Positions 5,182-9,265 of a stretch of DNA of 9,265 nt are shown here, in pieces. This DNA comes from Klenkia sp. Its GTDB lineage: Bacteria; Actinomycetota; Actinomycetes; Mycobacteriales; Geodermatophilaceae. Positions within the stretch are counted from its first letter, which is position 1. Each line of letters begins with the position of its first letter. The notes under the pieces are model-generated. The model was given only the letters and a program-made list of their open reading frames with translations. It searched no databases and was not told the origin of the DNA. Location: the NCBI GenBank assembly GCA_025966215.1, contig JAOPVM010000446.1:1-9265 (forward strand). The letters are read 5' to 3'. A program made the position numbers and the translations under genes.

Positions 5182-5322
5182 TCAGGCCCGGCGGGTGCGG
5201 CGGGGGTTGGCCAGCATCCGGGCGATCGGGGCGGCCGGCGAGGGGGGCGGCGCCTCCGCCTCGGTGACCCGCGCGGTGGGGACGTCGTCGTCGGCCCGGT
5301 GCTGCTGCTCGTCCTGCGTCAT
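5182..5322 (-). CDS. Small hypothetical protein downstream of the zinc permease (46 aa)
   Basis: This ATG frame of 46 codons uses almost only G/C in third positions, as real genes nearby do. The product starts acidic (MTQDEQQHRADDD), has a Pro/Ala stretch (EAPPPSPAAPIA) and ends basic (RMLANPRRTRRA). No domain, membrane segment or signal is visible. It begins 65 bases after the permease stop on the same strand and may be the last gene of that operon. A weak point is the ribosome binding site: GGGGAG directly abuts the ATG with no spacing. A five-base hairpin (TGCCC-N5-GGGCA, 5333-5347) lies just upstream. It may be non-coding. Confidence 0.4.
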   Translation of the reverse strand: MTQDEQQHRADDDVPTARVTEAEAPPPSPAAPIARMLANPRRTRRA

Positions 5323-5387
5323 CTCCCCAGGATGCCCCCGCAGGGCAACCCACGGCCAGCGCGCGGCCGCCTGCGCACCCCGGAGGG

Positions 5388-6269
5388 TCAGGCGGTGTGC
5401 TCGGGGACCCGGGGGGCCACGCCGCGCCCGCTGGGCTCGGGGCGGACGGTGGTGTGCCGGTCGCGGGTGAGCACCAGCACCACGGCCCAGATCAGCACTG
5501 CGATGGACACCACGAAGAAGCTCGGCGGCAGGTCGATCACCGCCGACAGGAGCAGCCCGACCCAGACCGAGGCCAGCGCGAACGCCACCGCGAGCCCGGC
5601 CACCCGGCCCGGCCGGGCGGTGAGCCGCAGCCCCGCGGCCGCGGGGGTGACCACCAGGGCGAAGAGCAGCAGCGTGCCGACCACCTGCACGGCCATGGTG
5701 ATGGTCAGCGCCAGCAGGACGACGAAGGCCACCCCCAGGGCGCGCACCGGCACCCCGCGGGCCTCGGCGACGGCCGGGTCGACCGAGGCGAACACCAGCG
5801 GGCGGGCGATGCCGGCGAGGACGAGGACCACCACCACGGTGAACAGCCCGAACAGCCACAGCTGGTCACGGCTGATCGCCAGCAGGTTGCCGAAGAGCAC
5901 GGTGGTGGTGGTGCTGGCGTTCGCGGTGGCCAGCGAGGCGAACAGCACGCCCAGCCCGGTCGCCCCGGCCAGGATGGTGCCGGTGGCGATCTCGCGCTCG
6001 GCCACCCGCTTGCCGAACACCCCGATCAGCAGCCCGCCGCCGACGCAGAACACCGCCAGGCCCAGGGTGACCGGGGCGCCGACGAGGATCGCGCCGGTGG
6101 CGCCCGGGAACCCGATGTGCGCCAGCGCGTGGGCGGCGAACGCGTTCTGCCGGGTGATGACGAAGTAGCCCATCAGCCCGGCGGTCAGCGCGACCATCGT
6201 GCCGCCGATGAACGCGTGCTGCATGAACGTCGTCTGCAGGACCTGCAGCCAGTTCTCCTGGAAGCGCAC
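5388..6269 (-). CDS. znuB: Zinc-type metal ABC transporter permease
   Basis: The 293-residue product belongs to the ABC-3 permease family (ZnuB/MntB/TroC). About eight hydrophobic helices run from roughly residue 18 to 265. The N-terminal part has FMQHAFIGGTMVALTAGLMG and FAAHALAHIGFPGATGAILV; the core has VQVVGTLLLFALVVTPAAAG, the family's characteristic block contacting the ATPase. It forms the membrane channel for the ATPase at 6279-7064 and the binding protein at 7061-8038. The GTG start has a clear AAGGAG four to five bases upstream; this site overlaps the stop codon of the ATPase gene, leaving only nine bases between the two frames. The C-terminal tail after the last helix is short, charged and not conserved. 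The metal is probably zinc because of the Zur-like box upstream of the operon. Confidence 0.93.
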   Translation of the reverse strand: MRFQENWLQVLQTTFMQHAFIGGTMVALTAGLMGYFVITRQNAFAAHALAHIGFPGATGAILVGAPVTLGLAVFCVGGGLLIGVFGKRVAEREIATGTILAGATGLGVLFASLATANASTTTTVLFGNLLAISRDQLWLFGLFTVVVVLVLAGIARPLVFASVDPAVAEARGVPVRALGVAFVVLLALTITMAVQVVGTLLLFALVVTPAAAGLRLTARPGRVAGLAVAFALASVWVGLLLSAVIDLPPSFFVVSIAVLIWAVVLVLTRDRHTTVRPEPSGRGVAPRVPEHTA

Positions 6270-6278
6270 GGTGCTCCT

Positions 6279-7064
6279 TCAGCCGCTGCGGGTGAAGAGG
6301 TCACCCTGCGCGGTCCGGACGACACGCACGCGCGTGCCGTAGAGGTGGGTCAGCAGGTCCTCGGTGACGACCTCGCCGATCGGGGCGTGGTGCGGGTGGC
6401 CGTCGAGCAGGTAGACCGCGTCGGTGAGCACCGGCAGCAGGGGGTTCAGGTCGTGTGCGACGACCATGATCGTGACCACCCGCTCCCGGCGCAGCTCGCC
6501 GAGGAGGGTGACGATCTCGTGGGAGTTGCGCAGGTCCAGGTTGGCCAGCGGCTCGTCCAGGAGCAGCAGCTCGGCGTCGTCCACGATGGCCTGGGCGATC
6601 GCGACCCGCTGCTGCTGGCCACCGGAGAGCTCGCTCATCCGCCGGTCGCCGTACCCGGCGGCCCCGACCCGGCGCAGCGCGTCGTCCACCCGCGCGTGCT
6701 CGGCGGCGGTGGTGCGCCGGATGCCGAACCGGGTGCCGGTGACGCCCAGGGCGACCAGGTCGCGGGCCCGCACTGCCTCACCGAGGGCGGCGGTGTAGTT
6801 CTGCGGCACGTAGCCGATCCGCCGGTCGCCGGCACGGGGGGTGCGACCCAGGACCTCGATCCGGCCGGTCGCGGCCGGCAGCAGGCCCAGAGCGAGCTGG
6901 AAGAGGGTGGTCTTGCCGGCGCCGTTGGGCCCGATGACCCCCACGACCGCGCCGGCGGGGACGGTCAGCGAGCCGTCGGACCAGACCTGCCGACCTCCCC
7001 GGACGACGGAGACCCCGTCCAGCACCAGGGCCGGCGGCGTCGACGTCGATGGACTGGCTGTCAC
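6279..7064 (-). CDS. znuC: Zinc-type metal ABC transporter ATPase
   Basis: The 261-residue product has every motif of an active ABC ATPase: Walker A GPNGAGKTT (45-53), Q-loop Gln88 in YVPQN, signature LSGGQ (146-150), Walker B LLLLDE (166-171), D-loop ANLD (174-177) and switch His204 in VVAHD. The YVPQ Q-loop and AHDLNPLLP block are typical of the zinc/manganese uptake class. It would hydrolyse ATP on the cytoplasmic side to drive metal import through the permease downstream. The GTG start overlaps the stop of the binding-protein gene by four bases (GTGA, 7061-7064) with GGTGGGGG upstream, indicating translational coupling. The same frame is open far upstream, but that part is the shadow of the binding-protein gene. 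Confidence 0.95.
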   Translation of the reverse strand: MTASPSTSTPPALVLDGVSVVRGGRQVWSDGSLTVPAGAVVGVIGPNGAGKTTLFQLALGLLPAATGRIEVLGRTPRAGDRRIGYVPQNYTAALGEAVRARDLVALGVTGTRFGIRRTTAAEHARVDDALRRVGAAGYGDRRMSELSGGQQQRVAIAQAIVDDAELLLLDEPLANLDLRNSHEIVTLLGELRRERVVTIMVVAHDLNPLLPVLTDAVYLLDGHPHHAPIGEVVTEDLLTHLYGTRVRVVRTAQGDLFTRSG

Positions 7065-8038
7065 TGACCCCCACCGAGTGCGTCTGCGAGCTGCTGCAGC
7101 TGGGCGAGCTGCCACTCCTGGAAGGAACCAGCATCCTCCGGGACCGATTCCGTGACCTCGACGACCGGCACGCCGGCCGACTCGGCCGCGGCGCGCAGCT
7201 GGTCGGGCACGGCGCCCTCGGTCTGGGTGTTGAACACCAGCACGTCGATGCTGCCGTCGGCCAGGGCCGCCTCGAACGCGGCGACGTCCCCGGCGGCCGG
7301 GTCGCTCTCGTTGCTGGTGGCGTCCCGGTAGCCCTCGGGGGTCGCGTCGGTCAGCCCGACGGCCGAGGCGGTGTGGTCGAAGACGGTCTCGGTGGCCGCG
7401 TAGCTCCTGCCGGCCGCCAGCTGCTCGAGGCCGGCGAGCTCGTCGGCGTAGGGCTGCATGGACGTCGTCCAGGCGGTGCCCTGGTCGGCGAAGTACCCGG
7501 CGGCGTCGGGGGAGAGGTCGCTGAGGGCGTCGGTGACGGCCGCGGCGGTCTGCTGGACGTGGTCCGGGGAGTACCAGAGGTGCGGGTTCACCGAGCCGTG
7601 CCCGGCCTCGCCCTCGGCGTGCCCGTCGTCGTCGGAGTGCTCCTCCTCGATGCCGGCCACCTCGGCAGCGTCCACCACCACGGGGGCCGGGTCCAGGTTG
7701 GCGACGGCGTCGGAGGCCCAGTGGTCGTAGTCCGCGCCGTTGACGACCACCAGGTCCGCGTCCTCGAAGCCGGCGATGTCCCCGGTGCTGGGCTCGTAGT
7801 CGTGCGGGTCGACCGCGGTGGAGTTGATCACCGTGGTGACGTTCGCGCAGTCCCCGGCCAGGGAGCGGACGACGTCGCCCCACTGGTTGACGGAGACGAC
7901 GACGTCGAGCACGTCGCCCGGGCAGTTCGCGGAGTCCGCCTCGGTCGTGTCGGGGCCACCGGCCTGCCCGGAGGAGCAGGCGGCCAGGCCCAGGGAGCCG
8001 GCGGCCAGGACGGCGAGGACGGTGGCGCGGCGGGACAC
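7061..8038 (-). CDS. znuA: Zinc-type metal-binding lipoprotein of the ABC transporter
   Basis: The 325-residue product starts with a lipoprotein signal: two Arg, a hydrophobic core and the lipobox LAAC with Cys21 as the lipidated residue. It is a cluster A-I (ZnuA/PsaA family) binding protein. Expected metal ligands are His79 (VDPHDYEPS), His153 (NPHLWYSP), Glu217 (AATETVFDH) and Glu297 (VTESVP). A Glu at the third site resembles PsaA-type proteins, where ZnuA of enterobacteria has His. Between the first two ligands lies a short loop rich in acidic residues and His (residues 131-148, three His), a feature of zinc-binding members. The GTG start has GGAG seven bases upstream. The gene leads the three-gene operon, and a Zur-like box overlaps its promoter. 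Zinc is the likely cargo; manganese is possible. Confidence 0.92.
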   Translation of the reverse strand: MSRRATVLAVLAAGSLGLAACSSGQAGGPDTTEADSANCPGDVLDVVVSVNQWGDVVRSLAGDCANVTTVINSTAVDPHDYEPSTGDIAGFEDADLVVVNGADYDHWASDAVANLDPAPVVVDAAEVAGIEEEHSDDDGHAEGEAGHGSVNPHLWYSPDHVQQTAAAVTDALSDLSPDAAGYFADQGTAWTTSMQPYADELAGLEQLAAGRSYAATETVFDHTASAVGLTDATPEGYRDATSNESDPAAGDVAAFEAALADGSIDVLVFNTQTEGAVPDQLRAAAESAGVPVVEVTESVPEDAGSFQEWQLAQLQQLADALGGGQ

Positions 8039-8062
8039 GATGGCACTCCAGGGAACGACTTG

Positions 8063-8077
8063 CGGGAATGATTGTCA
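8063..8077 (-). promoter_or_regulatory. Zur-like operator of the zinc uptake operon
   Basis: On the minus strand TGACAATCATTCCCG matches the left half of the actinobacterial Zur box (a 7-1-7 inverted repeat resembling TGAnAATnATTnTCA) exactly. The right half is only partly conserved (four of seven). It lies 25 bases before the znuA start and would cover the transcription start given by the -10 at 8080-8085, so bound Zur would block initiation when zinc is plentiful. The consensus is from memory. Confidence 0.65.
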
Positions 8078-8079
8078 GA

Positions 8080-8085
8080 ACCATA
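8080..8085 (-). promoter_or_regulatory. Candidate -10 element of the zinc uptake operon
   Basis: TATGGT on the minus strand fits TANNNT and is the most AT-rich hexamer of the 79-base gap between the LLM gene and znuA. Initiation about seven bases downstream would fall inside the Zur-like box. No good -35 hexamer is seen. A small stem (GGGA-CGG-TCCC, 8092-8102) upstream may mark the end of the LLM transcript. Confidence 0.45.
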
Positions 8086-8117
8086 TCCCCTGGGACGGTC
8101 CCTGCGTCCACCCGGGG

Positions 8118-9137
8118 TCAGGCCAGGGCGCGCACCAGCGGGTCCCACACCTCCAGCGGGAGCCCGGCGCCGCCGTAGACGCTGAACCGGTCGACCACGC
8201 CGTCGTAGCGGCGCAGCACCTCGGCGGCCACGTCCCCGGGGTCGGCGACCACGGCGAAGGTGCCCAGCACCTCGTCGTCCACCAGCTCGGCCATCGCCTC
8301 CCACGGGTCCTCCCGGCGGGAGGTGGACAACGCGTTCAGCTCCTCCCCCAGGGCCCCCCAGCCGTGCAGCTCCAGCACGGGGCGGTAGGCCGGGGTGCTG
8401 CCGTAGAAGGCGATCTGCGCCCGTACCGCGGTGCGGGCGAGGGCTCTCTCGGCGTCGTCGCGGCCGGCGACGACGAAGCCCGGCAGGCTGACCTGCACCT
8501 GCTCGCGGGTCCGTCCGGAGAGCTCGAGCCCCTCCTGCAGGGCGGGCAGGGTCCGCTCGCGGAGGTAGCGCTCGGTGGTGAAGCCGTGGGCGAGCAGGCC
8601 GTCGCACAGCTCGCCGGCCAGCCGGGTCATCAGCGGCCCGACCGCGGCCAGGTGCACCGGCGGTGCGCCCCACGCGTGCCGGGGCGGGGTGAACGTCGGC
8701 GTCATCAGCGTGTGCCGGTAGTGCTCACCGCGGAAGCGGAGCGGGACGTCGTCGGCCGACCAGGTCGCCCAGATCGCCCGCAGGGCGCCGACGTACTCCC
8801 GCATCCGGGCGGCCGGGGCCGACCACGACATGCCGAACCGGCGCTCGACGTGCGCCTTGACCTGTGTGCCCAGCCCCAGCACGAACCGGCCCCGGCTGTA
8901 GCGCTGCAGGTCCCACGCGGTGTACGCCAGCGTCATGGGCGAGCGGGCGAAGGCGACCGCGATGGCCGACCCGACCTGCACCCTCTCGGTGGACAGCGCC
9001 GCGGCGTGCAGCAGCAGGAAGGGGTCGTGGGCCACCTCGGAGGCCCAGACCCCGGCGTAGCCACGGTCCTCGAGCAGTCGGGCGGTGCCGGCGACGTCGT
9101 CGGTCCCGGCCGTGAGCAGTGACGCGTCGAGCAGCAT
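8118..9137 (-). CDS. LLM-class F420-dependent oxidoreductase (TIGR03617-type)
   Basis: The 339-residue product is a luciferase-like monooxygenase-fold enzyme. Landmarks are GYAGVWASEVAHDPF (26-40), GSAIAVAFARSPMTLA (56-71), WDLQRYSRGRFVLGLGTQ (75-92), the HTLMTPTFTP block, PPVHLAAVGP, and FYGSTPAYRPVLELHGWG near the C-terminus. These fit the F420-dependent subgroup I know as the MSMEG_2256 family (TIGR03617). Members use reduced coenzyme F420 for hydride transfer; the substrate is unknown. The ATG at 9137 was preferred over the open frame running to 9263 because the added 42 residues are Arg-rich and unlike the family. No ribosome binding site is visible, so the transcript may be leaderless. 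An inverted repeat GGCCAC-N6-GTGGCC (9155-9172) lies just upstream. The gene is 79 bases from znuA, which has its own promoter, so the two are probably separate units. Confidence 0.92.
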   Translation of the reverse strand: MLLDASLLTAGTDDVAGTARLLEDRGYAGVWASEVAHDPFLLLHAAALSTERVQVGSAIAVAFARSPMTLAYTAWDLQRYSRGRFVLGLGTQVKAHVERRFGMSWSAPAARMREYVGALRAIWATWSADDVPLRFRGEHYRHTLMTPTFTPPRHAWGAPPVHLAAVGPLMTRLAGELCDGLLAHGFTTERYLRERTLPALQEGLELSGRTREQVQVSLPGFVVAGRDDAERALARTAVRAQIAFYGSTPAYRPVLELHGWGALGEELNALSTSRREDPWEAMAELVDDEVLGTFAVVADPGDVAAEVLRRYDGVVDRFSVYGGAGLPLEVWDPLVRALA

Positions 9138-9265
9138 GCCCGGATGGTGCCGCAGGCCACACCGGGGTGGCCAGGCCCGGACCGTCCTCACCACCGTGCG
9201 CCGGCCGGACCCCCGGGTGCAGGCTCGGCGCACCGCGCCCTGCCGCGGGACCGCACCTCCCACCG
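9138..9265. promoter_or_regulatory. Upstream region of the LLM gene, runs off the window
   Basis: No convincing ORF is seen in this stretch. It holds the inverted repeat GGCCAC-ACCGGG-GTGGCC (9155-9172), 18 bases before the LLM start, which could be an operator. CACCAT, six bases before the ATG, could be a weak leaderless -10. A plus-strand gene could begin near the right edge, but no start with a ribosome binding site is visible. Confidence 0.3.

Noticed and set aside
5397..7067. Long plus-strand open frame (556 codons) opposite znuB and znuC
   Set aside because: It is antisense to well-supported genes, is rich in His/Gln/Gly/Arg repeats typical of GC-rich shadow frames, and has no domain or ribosome binding site.
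6279..8111. 610-residue ABC ATPase with a long N-terminal domain
   Set aside because: The part upstream of 7064 is an Arg/Gly-rich shadow of the binding-protein gene. The GTG at 7064 overlaps the znuA stop and gives a normal 261-residue ATPase.
8118..9263. LLM oxidoreductase starting 42 residues earlier, at the GTG at 9263
   Set aside because: The extra N-terminus is Arg/Gly-rich, unlike the family, whose members begin close to the MLLDA position. An inverted repeat also lies in that stretch.
1..9265. tRNA or rRNA genes, riboswitches, CRISPR arrays, insertion sequences, prophage or attachment sites
   Set aside because: I looked on both strands and saw no cloverleaf, repeat-spacer pattern, transposase or terminal inverted repeats. 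The short hairpins found are best explained as terminators or operators.

Overview
This is a GC-rich actinobacterial chromosome segment. The evidence is very high GC with strong G/C third positions, many GTG starts, stop/start overlaps, a probable leaderless promoter, an F420-type luciferase-like oxidoreductase and a Zur-like zinc operator. The protein style recalls Geodermatophilaceae (Blastococcus, Modestobacter, Geodermatophilus), but that is inference from memory, not a search. No phage, transposon, CRISPR or RNA gene was seen.

Left part (1-3010). The window opens with what may be the last codons of an upstream gene and a long GC hairpin terminator. A 50-residue basic small protein with a good ribosome binding site follows, then another hairpin. 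A tyrosine phosphatase of the MptpB type lies on the minus strand. A 361-base divergent intergenic region separates it from a plus-strand major facilitator transporter of the anion:cation symporter (ACS) family.

Middle part (3011-4065). This is the most unusual stretch. About 1 kb holds, in order, pieces of an ABC transporter ATPase, the last residues of a sensor histidine kinase and a damaged DesR/NarL-type response regulator. The order matches the common ABC ATPase - ABC permease - histidine kinase - response regulator operon. All four genes appear to have been shortened in place by internal deletions and frameshifts, the permease is gone, and the regulator carries an expanded hexanucleotide repeat. 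I read it as an operon in advanced decay. One open frame runs through two of the remnants and could be mistaken for an ABC-receiver fusion protein.

Right part (4066-9265), all on the minus strand. Read in the direction of transcription, it holds an F420-dependent LLM-class oxidoreductase and then a zinc-type ABC uptake operon: binding lipoprotein, ATPase and permease, tightly packed and preceded by a Zur-like box over the probable promoter. A 46-codon ORF, a TetR-family regulator with a candidate operator upstream, and a small acidic protein follow. The three transporter genes form one metal uptake system. The LLM and TetR genes have no clear functional tie to it.

I did not find a convincing new biological system. 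The decayed signalling/transport operon is the observation most worth a second look.
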